Position numbers and translations under genes: made by a program
The notes under the pieces: model-generated
What the model was told of the DNA's origin: nothing
The model's database searches: none
What the model saw: the letters and a program-made list of their open reading frames with translations, nothing else
From: CAVTLG01 sp963735495
Lineage (GTDB): Bacteria > Chloroflexota > Ktedonobacteria > Ktedonobacterales > Ktedonobacteraceae
Reading direction: 5' to 3'
Length of the DNA: 64,000 bases
Assembly: GCA_963735495.1 (NCBI GenBank)
Contig: CAVTLG010000002.1
Coordinates: 1,302,001 to 1,366,000, forward strand
Shown here: piece after piece, positions 1 through 8,375 of the stretch
Numbering within the stretch: position 1 is the first letter of the stretch
How the letters are laid out: every line of letters begins with the position of its first letter

Positions 1-168
1 CATAAACCAGGGATCGTTACTCTCATTGGCAATGCTGTACTCGTGTGGGTAGACGACTCCGATGGTCCAGCGCTGGCGATTTTTGAGCGCCGATGCCCGG
101 TATGGATAGAGCAAATAGCCCTCGTAGAGCACGGCATCGGCAATCTCCTTCACTCGCTCGATCCTCAT
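1..168 (-). CDS. Conserved hydrogenase-cluster protein (partial, runs off left edge)
   Basis: Only the first 56 codons are in the window. The start ATG at 168 overlaps the stop of the upstream DUF6084-like gene by four bases (ATGA), which suggests translational coupling. The N-terminus contains ADAVLYEGYLLYPYRASALK, a pattern I associate with small conserved proteins encoded next to group 1h [NiFe]-hydrogenases. No catalytic function is known to me for this family. It is the last visible gene of the minus-strand hydrogenase operon. The frame is open to base 1; the rest of the gene lies outside the window. Confidence 0.7.
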   Translation of the reverse strand, partial: MRIERVKEIADAVLYEGYLLYPYRASALKNRQRWTIGVVYPHEYSIANESNDPWFM

Positions 169-818
169 GTGCGCACCTCCTGCCCGGCGCTCTGCAAGAG
201 CTGCGCCATCACGTCCTCCCAGGTGGGTAGACCATGCGTGGCCTTGTAGCGATACAGGCGATCAAAGACATCTTTGTGCAGGCGAATATAGGTGCTGTTC
301 GGATAGTACCGCGCCATCATGTCCTGCCAGAGCGTGACCGGGAAAAGATAGGTAGCTTCCTTCGACCAGGGAATTTGCTCAACCTGCAAGTTGCCTTCCG
401 CGTTCTCGTAGAAGATGGAACCACTGAACAGAAAGATGAGCGGGATATCGCCATCTCCCAACGCGCTGAAGTACTTTGTCCCCACAACCTCGAAGTCGTA
501 GGTGCAAGCTATCGGCATATCGACGATGATGCTGCCTGCGAACAGTGGAACAAGCGTGTGAGCATGAGTCCACAGCAGAGGACGTAGCGTTTCACTCCAG
601 CGTTTTGGCTCCCCAAAAACCTCCAGGAGCTGTGCCTGCGCTTCGGCACTATAACGACGGCGTGTGACCGCGAGTTGAATCTGTGTGTGCAGGATCACGC
701 TATGAATGCGCTCCTGCTTATCTGTATTGGCAATGCGTAGTTTGAAGGTCAGCATAGGGACTGCGGCAAAGGCCGGAACCTCAACACCAACAATCTCAAA
801 GCTCAGGTCAGGCATCAT
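165..818 (-). CDS. DUF6084-like hydrogenase-cluster protein
   Basis: A 217-residue soluble protein with no signal peptide or membrane segment, starting MMPDLSFEIVGVEVPAFAAV. Proteins of this size and opening (DUF6084, from recall) are encoded downstream of the group 1h [NiFe]-hydrogenase subunits in actinobacteria and Chloroflexota. The biochemical role is unknown; a part in maturation or electron transfer is inferred from conserved neighbourhood only. Its start overlaps the end of the preceding gene by 11 bases and its stop overlaps the next start by four, so the three genes are tightly coupled. Confidence 0.72.
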   Translation of the reverse strand: MMPDLSFEIVGVEVPAFAAVPMLTFKLRIANTDKQERIHSVILHTQIQLAVTRRRYSAEAQAQLLEVFGEPKRWSETLRPLLWTHAHTLVPLFAGSIIVDMPIACTYDFEVVGTKYFSALGDGDIPLIFLFSGSIFYENAEGNLQVEQIPWSKEATYLFPVTLWQDMMARYYPNSTYIRLHKDVFDRLYRYKATHGLPTWEDVMAQLLQSAGQEVRT

Positions 819-1491
819 GTGCTCCTCTCACCTGCCGCGACTTGGCGCGGATGTCCGCAAAAAATTGTGTTATGGCCTCTCTGCTCTCCACGCCACCACT
901 CAGCCCTTTCCACGATATCCGCAGTAGCCCGACTAGCTGGTAACACGCGTCGATAGGCACGATGTAATGTTCGCGCATGTTCTGTACTCGATTGATCAGC
1001 AGCGCCTCGACATCAGGCTCCATTGTGCGCAAGAGTGGGTTCTGTTGTTGCAGCAGCTCCCAGCCGTCGAGGTCGAGCAGCGATTGCGTAGCTCCTGCGG
1101 GACTGGGATAAAAGGCCATGACGTGTTTTGATCCTGAACTGCGGAAGATGAAGGCCATATTGACCGGGATCTGTAGTTCGTCCCACTGCTGATCTGTCAT
1201 GTGAAACGCTGCTAGCGACAGGTGACGCCGTGATACCAGCTTATATTTCCCAGCACCAGCTCCCTCTTCACTGAAGAGGAGCGCGCACGCCTGGCACACA
1301 CAGACCAATGCCCGGTTGGTAAGGTCCAGCAGGTGGCGATGCTCTGTCGGAATAATCTCACTGCATAGCTCGCAGTGCTCTCTGCCTACCGGCGCACGTT
1401 CTGGCGCTGGCTTGTGAGCAAAACGCCGTAACGCGCCAATTGGGGCCGCCGCGCGATCACTATGCGCATCAGAAAAAAATGCTGCGGACAT
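808..1491 (-). CDS. DUF5947-like hydrogenase-cluster protein with two CxxC pairs
   Basis: A 227-residue protein with CELC near residue 41 and CQAC near residue 66, a spacing typical of a zinc ribbon or rubredoxin-like metal site in the N-terminal third. The remainder is a soluble alpha/beta region without membrane segments. It matches what I know as DUF5947, a conserved partner of group 1h [NiFe]-hydrogenases. Metal binding is inferred from the cysteines; a role in assembly or electron relay is plausible but unproven. It lies 66 bases downstream of the NifU-like gene, a gap filled by a repeat fragment, and overlaps the next gene by 11 bases. Confidence 0.75.
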   Translation of the reverse strand: MSAAFFSDAHSDRAAAPIGALRRFAHKPAPERAPVGREHCELCSEIIPTEHRHLLDLTNRALVCVCQACALLFSEEGAGAGKYKLVSRRHLSLAAFHMTDQQWDELQIPVNMAFIFRSSGSKHVMAFYPSPAGATQSLLDLDGWELLQQQNPLLRTMEPDVEALLINRVQNMREHYIVPIDACYQLVGLLRISWKGLSGGVESREAITQFFADIRAKSRQVRGAHDA

Positions 1492-1503
1492 CTTGCATAC
1501 CTT

Positions 1504-1577
1504 TCATCCATATATATTCAGAATAAGCCCACCTCGGACAACCGCAAGGGCTTGTCCCTACGCGTCATCTGAATGCC
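1504..1577. repeat. Composite repeat fragment (families C and D)
   Basis: The segment opens with a CATATATATTCAG-like terminus, includes a D-type end (CAAGGGCTTGTCCCTACGCG) and closes with CATCTGAATGCC. It fills the gap between the NifU-like and DUF5947-like genes and overlaps the last codons of the NifU-like gene, so the final residues of that protein (about GWHSDDA) are probably repeat-derived. Confidence 0.5.
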
Positions 1578-2142
1578 ACCCTACGCTGCGAACAGATTTC
1601 TTTCTCGGCATGAACGTCACTGGCGCGGCAACGCGTTCTGGTTGCGGCGGTGGATCAACGACCCCCTCAACTTCTAGTCCATCGAGATCTGGCGCGGCTT
1701 TGTAGATAGCCTCTTCCAGTGTCGATTTGAGGGTCAGCGTCGATGCAGAACAGCCATGACAACTGCCTTCCAGACGCAGGTGCGCTACGCCGTCAACAAT
1801 ACTGACAAACTGGACATTTCCTCCGTGCGCTTTGAGATACGGACGTGTTGCATCCAGCGCCTGTACGATACGCGTCTCGATGTCTACTGGATGCAGGTCG
1901 TGCAGTAAGAGCAATGCACTGATCAGGTCATCGTTGGCGAACGTCTGGAGCAGCGTATTGCCCGTTGTCTCTGTCTGTATGCTAAGTTCAAGCAAGCGTG
2001 CTAAGCCTTCTCCATACATGTCCAGGAGCGCCTGGAGCAGTTCCTCGATTACCGCACGCACACGCGGATCAGAGAACGTGCTCACCTCCTGGAGTAACGC
2101 TTCGATGCGCTCTGCGCGGTGTTGTTGCGTGCCTTCTTGCAT
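1558..2142 (-). CDS. NifU-like Fe-S scaffold domain protein
   Basis: A 194-residue protein. The C-terminal half has the NifU/Nfu signature: RPYLKAHGGNVQFV followed by LEGSCHGCSAS, whose CxxC pair binds a transient Fe-S cluster in the family. The N-terminal half is helical and lacks the IscU-type domain, so this is an Nfu-like protein, not a full NifU. Position in the hydrogenase operon suggests it supplies or repairs Fe-S clusters for the small subunit (inference). The upstream TAAGGAGGTTTC-type sequence just before the ATG at 2142 is a good ribosome site. The last residues run into a repeat fragment. Confidence 0.85.
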   Translation of the reverse strand: MQEGTQQHRAERIEALLQEVSTFSDPRVRAVIEELLQALLDMYGEGLARLLELSIQTETTGNTLLQTFANDDLISALLLLHDLHPVDIETRIVQALDATRPYLKAHGGNVQFVSIVDGVAHLRLEGSCHGCSASTLTLKSTLEEAIYKAAPDLDGLEVEGVVDPPPQPERVAAPVTFMPRKKSVRSVGWHSDDA

Positions 2143-2208
2143 GAAACCTCCTTAGTACAACGGGTGCGGTTCACCCACTCCTCCCATCTCCGCGTGCCTC
2201 ATCCAACC

Positions 2209-2289
2209 GGGTAGGGGCGTCACCTCGCGTGCGCCCCGGTGGAGGTGTATGATGGCCTCCAGGGCGGTCGCGAGGACCCGCCCCTACCC
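2209..2289. repeat. Family A interspersed repeat, copy 1
   Basis: Bounded by GGGTAGGGGCGTCACC and its inverted counterpart CGCCCCTACCC, with an interior containing CGTGCGCCCCGGTGGAGG and GGGCGGTCGCGAGGAC. The same arrangement recurs about eleven times in the window. It lies between the hydrogenase large-subunit gene and the NifU-like gene. Confidence 0.85.
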
Positions 2290-2354
2290 CATCATGTGCA
2301 TCCTCCAACCCCACCGTATTCATAACCTATCCCCATCGAGTGTCTCATCCAACC

Positions 2355-2500
2355 GGGTAGGGGCGTCACCTTCCTCCTTTCCGACACATGAGCCGAAGGC
2401 TAGCGGCGAGAGCCGCGTTTGTGTCGGTCTAAGAGGCAGCGTGCGCCCCGGTGGAGGTGTAGAAAGGCCCCCAGGGCGGTCGCGAGGACCCGCCCTACCC
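2355..2500. repeat. Family A repeat, copy 2, with nested hairpin element (family B)
   Basis: The same termini as copy 1, but the interior is interrupted at about 2378-2440 by a small palindrome, CCGACACATGAGCCGAAGGC ... TGTGTCGG. Closely related sequence occurs at about 28480-28560 inside a family C element. The interruption suggests one element inserted into another. Confidence 0.75.
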
Positions 2501-2526
2501 GTACCATCGTATCGTGGCCCCCGGCA

Positions 2527-4318
2527 TTACACACCAAATGTCGGAGAATGCAGCACCTGAAGCTCCTTGCCCTCACCCAGGTACATATGCACACCACACG
2601 GCAGGCAGGGATCAAAGCTGCGCACCGTACGCATGATGTCGATGCCCTTGAATTTATCCGGGCCATTCTCCTCGAAGAGCGGGGTATTCTGTACCGCATC
2701 CTCGTAGGGGCCAGGCGTTCCATAGACGTCGCGTACACTGCCATTCCACGGTGTCGGCGGGTAGGGATGATAGTTGGCGATCTTGCCGTTTTCGATGACC
2801 ATGTGGTGCGAAAGCACGCCGCGTACAGCTTCGTGGAAGCCACAGCCGATAGCTTCTTTGGGTACTGTGAAGTCGCTCCAGGTTTTGCTATGACCGGCAT
2901 TGATCTCGGCCAGCGCCTTATCTATGCAGTGCAGCGCGACAGCCGCAGCGTAGGCCTGGAAGTAGGTGCGCGCACGGTTGCGTTCGATAGCGTTGCTCCA
3001 CTGCGGTATCTTCCACTCAAACTCTACCTCAGGCTTGGTGGCGGATTTGGGCAGGCGAATCTTCACGCTATGGCCGGTCGCTTTGATGTAGCCCCCCAGG
3101 TCTACGATGCCCGCCAGCGCGGTCGTCCACAGGCGAGCAATGGCGCCACCACCGGTGTCCAGCGCCAGGTATTTGTCTGTGCGCTTGTCATACCAGCGGG
3201 GAGACATCGTCCAGCTATAGTTGCCGTTGAAGTCGCGTTTCTGGGGTTTCGGGATCGTCGTCTGGTTCCAGGGATGGCGCTTATCGACCGGATTGCCGAG
3301 CGGATCACGATCAACAAACGTGCGCTCGTCCTGCCAGTCCGCGTAGTAAGAGCTACCCAGCAGAATGCGAATGCCCAGGTTGATATCCACCAGACTCTGT
3401 CGTGATCAGCTGGTTGTCCACCACTATGCCCGGCGTGACGAACATGGCTCGCCCCCACGTGTCCATCGTGCGGTAGTCGTAGTCGCACACATCCGGGTTC
3501 TGGAATGATCCCCAGCAACCCAGCAATGTCTGCCGGTATCCCACCTTCTCATACCCGGGCAGCGCCTGGTAAAAGAAGTCGAACAGGTCATCGTGCAGAG
3601 GCACCATCTTCTTCATGAATTCGACATACTTCATCAGTCGCGTCAGGTAATCGGTGAAGAGCTGGACCGTCGCCACAGTGCCAACACCACCTGGATAGAG
3701 CGTCGAGGGGTGCACATGCCGGCCCTCCATCAGACAGAACTTCTCACGCGTAAGGCGGCTCATCTGTAGTCCCTCCAGATACAGGTCGCCGGTGAAGGGA
3801 TTGAAGGCGCGCATGATGTCGCCGATGGTACGATAGCCATGCTCGCCCGCGTGGGGAGCCTCGGTTGTGTTGGCCTGCTCCAGCACAGCGGGATTGGTCT
3901 CCTTCACCATCTGCTCACAGTAGTCGATTGCGACGAGGTTTTCCTGAAAGATGTTGTGGTCGAACATGTACTCAGCCGCCTCACCCAGATTCAGTATCCA
4001 CTCGCCCAGCGGTGGTGGTTTGACCCCATAGGCCATGTTCTGGGTGTAGACAGAGCAGGTCGCATGGTTGTCGCCACAGATGCCGCAGATCCGGCTGGTG
4101 ATGAAGTGCGCGTCTCGCGGATCTTTCCCCTGCATAAACAGGCTGTAGCCTCGGAAGATCGACGAGGTACTATGGCATTCCGCGACCTTGCGGTTCTTGA
4201 AGTTGAGCTTGGTATAGATCCCCAGACTGCCAACGATGCGCGTAATCGGGTCCCACGACATTTCCACAAGCTGGGAAGGCGGCTTTGGAGATCCCCCTTT
4301 TCTGGTCTGTGTCGTCAT
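2527..4318 (-). pseudogene. hhyL: Group 1h [NiFe]-hydrogenase large subunit, interrupted by a +1 frameshift
   Basis: The large subunit carries the NiFe(CN)2CO active site that oxidises H2. The N-terminal ligand motif RICGIC is at residues 76-81. The C-terminal motif DPCLPCGVHM lies about 20 residues from the end, where maturation endopeptidases cut after the His in this family. The frame breaks near 3394: in coding direction ...ACA GAG T CTG GTG GAT ATC AAC..., where removing one T restores the family sequence (LVDINLGIRILLGSSYY) and gives 596 residues over 1,791 bases. The two open segments are 4318-3353 and 3390-2527. The start at 4318 is chosen because GAAGGAG lies just upstream and everything before it is repeat sequence. 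It could be a sequencing indel, a true loss, or recoding. Confidence 0.85.
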
Positions 4319-4333
4319 AATGCTAACTCCTTC

Positions 4334-4507
4334 GGGTAGGGGCGTGTCCTGGCGACCGCCCTGGGCCATGATTGATACACCACCACCGGGGCGCACGCGA
4401 GGTGACGCCCCTACCCGGACGATGGGCAACGAGAGCGCACGCGAGGTGACGCCCCTACCCGGACGATGGGCAACGAGAGCGCACGCGAGGTGATGCCCCT
4501 GCCCATA
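4334..4507. repeat. Family A repeat, copy 3, followed by 44-bp direct repeats
   Basis: A full element runs from 4334 (GGGTAGGGGCGTGTCC) to 4416. Its right end plus flank is then repeated: units starting GCGCACGCGAGGTGACGCCC begin at 4391, 4435 and 4479, exactly 44 bp apart, the third one cut short. The block fills the whole gap between the two hydrogenase subunit genes. Confidence 0.85.
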
Positions 4508-4513
4508 ATAGGG

Positions 4514-5545
4514 TCACCACTGCGCATGATAGCCTGTCGTCAATTCTCTGCCTGTATGCCGCCAGGACGGCTCTGTGTTGACCGTGTGTTGCGTCAATTT
4601 GCGCAGATTCCTCACCACCGAGCCATAGACCCCAATGACGCTTGTCGAGGCTTTACTGCCAGGTGGCGCGTCCATGAAGGGCATGAATTTATCAGGAAAG
4701 CCCGGCATCGTACAGCCAATGCAGATACCGCCTACATTGGGGCAGCCGCCAATGCCGGCCATCCATCCCCGCTTGGGTACGTTGCACTGCACGACAGGTC
4801 CCCAGCATCCCAACTTCACAAGGCACCTGGGAGATCCATACTCGGTCGCGAAATCGCCCACTTCGTAGTAGCCCGCGCGGTCACAGCCTTCGTGCACCGT
4901 ATTGCCAAAGAGCCAGGTGGGTCGATGAGCGTCATCCAGGGGAATCATGGGCGATAGACCGGCTACCTGGTAGAGGAGGTAGAGCACGGTCTCCATGAAG
5001 TTGTCTGGCTGCACTGGACATCCCGGCACACAGACGATGGGGATACCGGCACTTGTTTTCCAGTCCCAGCCCAGGTAGTCGAGGAGTCCCATCGCGCCCG
5101 TAGGATTGCCGGCCATGGCGTGAATACCACCATAGGTGGCGCAGGTGCCAGCCGCGACGACGACCAGCGCTTTGGGTGCCAGACGGTCGATCCATTCGGT
5201 AGTCGGAATGGGCTGGCCTGTCACCGGATCACTGCCGAGCGCGGCCCAGTAGCCCTCACTCTTGATCTTCTCGTTGGGGATCGAGCCTTCTACGACGAGC
5301 ACAAAGGGATCTAACTCTCCGCGCTCGGCTCTGTACCACCAACTCATGAAACTGTCACCACCTTGCTCATAGGCGAGCACGGGATTGTGGAGGTGAACTT
5401 TGGGGAGTCCAGGGATGGCCCCCAACAAGACATCCTCAATGCTCGGCTGGGTGGCTGCTGTGATTGAGATGGTGTCCCCATCACAGCCCAGACCAGCCGT
5501 TATCCAGACGATGTGGACGTTCTCCACACGGGGTTTGGTCGCCAT
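4514..5545 (-). CDS. hhyS: Group 1h [NiFe]-hydrogenase small subunit
   Basis: A 343-residue electron-transfer subunit carrying three Fe-S clusters that pass electrons away from the NiFe site. There is no Tat signal peptide, as usual for group 1h enzymes. The proximal-cluster motif is LGCDGDT (C21, D24), with Asp where most hydrogenases have a second Cys; an Asp ligand at the proximal cluster is established for group 1h. Further Cys motifs are CVPGCPVQPDN, EGCDRAG, LGCWGP and GGCPNVGGICIGC. The start at 5545 has GAGGAGG eight bases upstream. It heads the minus-strand operon. The family is tied to scavenging of trace H2 for persistence, and Ktedonobacteria have been shown to oxidise atmospheric H2. 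Confidence 0.93.
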   Translation of the reverse strand: MATKPRVENVHIVWITAGLGCDGDTISITAATQPSIEDVLLGAIPGLPKVHLHNPVLAYEQGGDSFMSWWYRAERGELDPFVLVVEGSIPNEKIKSEGYWAALGSDPVTGQPIPTTEWIDRLAPKALVVVAAGTCATYGGIHAMAGNPTGAMGLLDYLGWDWKTSAGIPIVCVPGCPVQPDNFMETVLYLLYQVAGLSPMIPLDDAHRPTWLFGNTVHEGCDRAGYYEVGDFATEYGSPRCLVKLGCWGPVVQCNVPKRGWMAGIGGCPNVGGICIGCTMPGFPDKFMPFMDAPPGSKASTSVIGVYGSVVRNLRKLTQHTVNTEPSWRHTGRELTTGYHAQW

Positions 5546-5875
5546 ACTGTACCTCCTCGGACAACATCTGCCCGTGGTCTGTCAGTAAGCCGCACTAAAT
5601 AATAACCGCATTATATAAAGTGCTACGCACGTTGATTATTAGAGAGTTTTACCCGTATCAGATAGATTTAAACTCGTCAATGGCTGGAAACGAGAATATC
5701 ACGTTTCGATAGTAGCATATGCTCTCAGATTTATCAAGATATACTATTCAAATGGCACGGTTTATTTATAAATTTGTTTTGATTATCTAAGGAATTTAGA
5801 CAGTTTATTACTGTGCTTTGTTTTGATAAATAAACGCGATGCCTCTTCAGCTCCCTTTCTGCGGCTTACTTCAGG
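5546..5875. other. AT-rich intergenic region upstream of the hydrogenase operon
   Basis: About 330 AT-rich bases between the divergent hydrogenase operon and a broken membrane-protein gene. On the minus strand TATAAT occurs at 5615-5610, about 65 bases before the small-subunit start, but I see no convincing -35 partner. No coding region or repeat element is evident; this is the likely promoter region of the hydrogenase operon. Confidence 0.35.
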
Positions 5876-6372
5876 TTGCTTCCTGCAATTGTGTTTATGT
5901 TTGCCTCAGCCGGGGTGAGTCTCATACGCCTGTGGCTTCCTGATAACGCCGCAAGCGCAGTTATAAGTGCTCTATCTATTATATTTAGGAATAATATCGT
6001 AAAAGTTGCTAATGATTATTTTCACGCATTTATGCATATTATTATAGCGTTTAGCTGGCTTTTGGTGCTGCTGCTGGCTATGATTATCGGAACGCCGGCC
6101 ATGCCAGTGTCTGGAGAAGCAGGTATCTTGCCTACCTTTCAAGTCCCTCCCTATGCGCCTACAGCGGCTCAGCCAGTAACTGTAGAGGTGCCTCATTTAT
6201 CTGTCACCATCGGCATTGGATATTCATCCTCCCGCTTGGCATTGTTATTGGCGGCCTGGCTGTTTTCAAGAAAGTCATTCACATTGTCATTGCTCTAATC
6301 GTGATTTTACCAATACTTTATTTCGTTGATAAAGCGATTTTTCAGCAAGCCATCCAGTTTCTGGGAGTTTAA
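5876..6372 (+). pseudogene. Frameshifted multi-pass membrane protein, unknown family
   Basis: The frame from a TTG at 5876 encodes a hydrophobic protein (AFMHIIIAFSWLLVLLLAMI, then a Pro/Val-rich linker). Near 6220 this frame degenerates, while the frame two bases over continues as a clean hydrophobic tail (FILPLGIVIGGLAVFKKVIH ... AIFQQAIQFLGV) to a TAA at 6370. The span fits 165 residues with one base missing. Three to four membrane segments are visible. The start is uncertain and I do not recognise the family. The surroundings are AT-rich. It could be two overlapping small proteins, but the hydrophobic continuation argues for one broken gene. Confidence 0.5.
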
Positions 6373-6664
6373 GCAGATGATAAGTATGAATGTGATGACT
6401 TGCGCAGATCTGAGCGTTACAAAATAGAAGAAATAGATGATGTCTGCGCTGAACTGTGTTTCTGTCCCTCTATCAGACCTGGAAAATCCGACGCGGCATG
6501 GTAAACTCAGAGAGTGACATGCGTGAGCAGATAGGAAAAGACACAATCACAGCCATCCTGCAGCTTGCTCTTTGAGCAATTCCCTATCTGATCTCACGCA
6601 TTATGTCCCTCTCATCTTGCAAGCAGAAAAAAAGATAGTACGAAGAAGAAGAGTACCATATATG

Positions 6665-6969
6665 GTAACTACTCAGGTCGGCTAGCAGAGGAGGATCGCG
6701 TAGGGACAAGCCCTGGCGGTTGTTCACGGTGGGCCGCCGCCAGGGACGCCAAGACCTTTTTTTCATCACCCCCATGCCGCAGATAGGCCAGCAAAAAAGG
6801 TCTTGGCTCGGCCCCTACGCGAGCCTGATTGGTGTGGGTACTCGCGTAGGGACAAGCCCTGGCGGTTGTCCACGGTGGGCCGCCGCCAGGGACGCCAAGA
6901 CCTTTTTTTCTTCACCCCCACGCCGCAGATAGGCCAGCAAAAAAGGTCTTGGCTCGGCCCCTACGCGAG
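6665..6969. repeat. Family D repeats, tandem pair
   Basis: Two nearly identical 129-bp units at 6695-6823 and 6841-6969, each starting CGCGTAGGGACAAGCCC and ending GGCCCCTACGCGAG. Inside, CAAGACCTTTTTT pairs with AAAAAAGGTCTTGG, so each unit can fold into a hairpin. The first unit is preceded by ACTCAGGTCGGCTAGCAGAG (from 6671), which is also found before the copy at 10163. Confidence 0.85.
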
Positions 6970-7031
6970 CTACCACAGCGAGCTACCACTGCTTGAGAAA
7001 CGAGAGCGGACAGAAAGGTGAAAGAGATTTT

Positions 7032-8078
7032 ATGCGTAATTGGACCTCTATTTTTACTATGAGATTTTTGGTTTACTTCCTCATCGCCGTTACTCTCATT
7101 TCCAGCGCCACCTATGCGATTGCTGCTCATGCACAAACGGAGTGGCAAGGTTATGGGCATGGCCCTGCCCGTCATAGGCATGTCAAACCTACTGTGACCG
7201 CGACCCCTGCACGGTCTACTGTTACTGTGACCGCGACGTCTACACGACCTGCTGTTACCCCGACATCTACACGACCGGCTGCCACTGCGACACCTACATC
7301 ATCTGCTGCCACTCCAACCCCTACACAAACAACTGGCGGGACTTCGACCGGCCCGGTTGCCTGTACTAGTGGTTGTTGGCTGCCAACGCTCAACACGACC
7401 TTTCAGTGGCAACTCCAGGGGACGGTCGATCAATCGTACGCGGCTAGCCTGTATGACATTGATGGTTTTGACAATTCCAGCACGGTCGTCAGTGAATTGC
7501 ACAGTGCGGGCCATAAAGTTGCCTGCTACATAGATGCTGGCACCTGGGAAAACTGGCGCTCTGATGCCAGCGAATTTCCCGCGTCAGTGGAGGGTGCATC
7601 CAATGGCTGGCCCGGCGAAAAATGGCTGGATATTCGCCAGCTAACTATCCTGGGACCGCTCATGCTGAAGCGTATCAATATGTGCAAAGCGAAAGGCTTT
7701 GACGCCATCGAATTTGACAATGTGGATGGATACAGCAATGATACGGGCTTTACTCTTACAGCAAAGGAACAGTTGACTTACAATGAATGGCTGGCAAATC
7801 AGGCCCATGCGCAGGGTATGGCTGTCTTTTTGAAGAACGATACTGACCAGGTCTCGACGCTCTTACCCTATTTCGATGGTGAGATAGATGAGCAGTGCTT
7901 TCAATACCAGGAGTGTGACACACTTGTGCCCTTTATTACTGCTGGCAAGCCCGTCTTTGAAGTTGAGTACAACCTTAAAACTAGCCAGTTCTGCCCACAA
8001 GCGAACAGTATGAAATTCTTTGCGCAATTGAAGAACATAGATCTTGGAGCAGCGCGTACGTTGTGTCGTCCCGCTTAG
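7032..8078 (+). CDS. Secreted GH114-like glycosidase (endo alpha-1,4-polygalactosaminidase family)
   Basis: A 348-residue exported protein. Residues 1-34 form a signal peptide (hydrophobic FLVYFLIAVTLISSATYAI ending near AHA). Residues about 50-110 are a Thr/Pro/Ala-rich linker of TATPT-like repeats, typical of secreted enzymes in this group. The catalytic region begins near residue 115 (WLPTLNTTFQWQLQG) and shows the GH114 pattern of a TIM barrel: YDIDGFDNSS, HKVACYIDAGTWENWR, KWLDIRQL, GFDAIEFDNVDGY and VFLKNDTDQV. The family cleaves alpha-1,4-galactosaminide polymers or is annotated only by fold. The start at 7032 has AAAGGTGA upstream. It stands alone, between two repeat clusters. Confidence 0.85.
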   Translation: MRNWTSIFTMRFLVYFLIAVTLISSATYAIAAHAQTEWQGYGHGPARHRHVKPTVTATPARSTVTVTATSTRPAVTPTSTRPAATATPTSSAATPTPTQTTGGTSTGPVACTSGCWLPTLNTTFQWQLQGTVDQSYAASLYDIDGFDNSSTVVSELHSAGHKVACYIDAGTWENWRSDASEFPASVEGASNGWPGEKWLDIRQLTILGPLMLKRINMCKAKGFDAIEFDNVDGYSNDTGFTLTAKEQLTYNEWLANQAHAQGMAVFLKNDTDQVSTLLPYFDGEIDEQCFQYQECDTLVPFITAGKPVFEVEYNLKTSQFCPQANSMKFFAQLKNIDLGAARTLCRPA

Positions 8079-8091
8079 CTAGTGTTTGTTT

Positions 8092-8155
8092 GTAACTATT
8101 CAGGTTGAGCGTTAGCCCTGCTCAAGGGACGCTACGCTCGGCCCCTACGCGAGAT
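8092..8155. repeat. Family D repeat, degenerate partial copy
   Basis: Starts with ACTATTCAGGTTGAGCG, similar to the left arm of other D copies, and ends GGCCCCTACGCGAG. The interior is mostly lost. Confidence 0.55.
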
Positions 8156-8375
8156 TGCACTTTGCCTTGCCTGGCATGACTCAGGCCGCTCTGCTGGCTG
8201 TTCATCGTATCAAAAAAGCGGAGCTATATGAGCATAGAACGGTTACTTCTATCGCACAATGTATCCTTTCTGACGAGAATTATCCTCCTCTTCCTCTCTG
8301 ATAACCAGTTGCTTTCTGGTATAATTAGCACGATAACACGATAAATGGAGTTACCATAGTTGAAAGGATTTTGTT

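Noticed and set aside
2419..3405. Long plus-strand frame across the hydrogenase large-subunit gene
   Set aside because: It is antisense to conserved hydrogenase sequence and begins inside a repeat element; no protein-family features.
4391..4507. 44-bp direct repeats as a CRISPR array
   Set aside because: The units are identical throughout with no variable spacers, and they derive from the end of a repeat element.
6307..6546. Minus-strand frame of 79 residues
   Set aside because: It overlaps the better-supported tail of the plus-strand membrane protein and has no features of its own.
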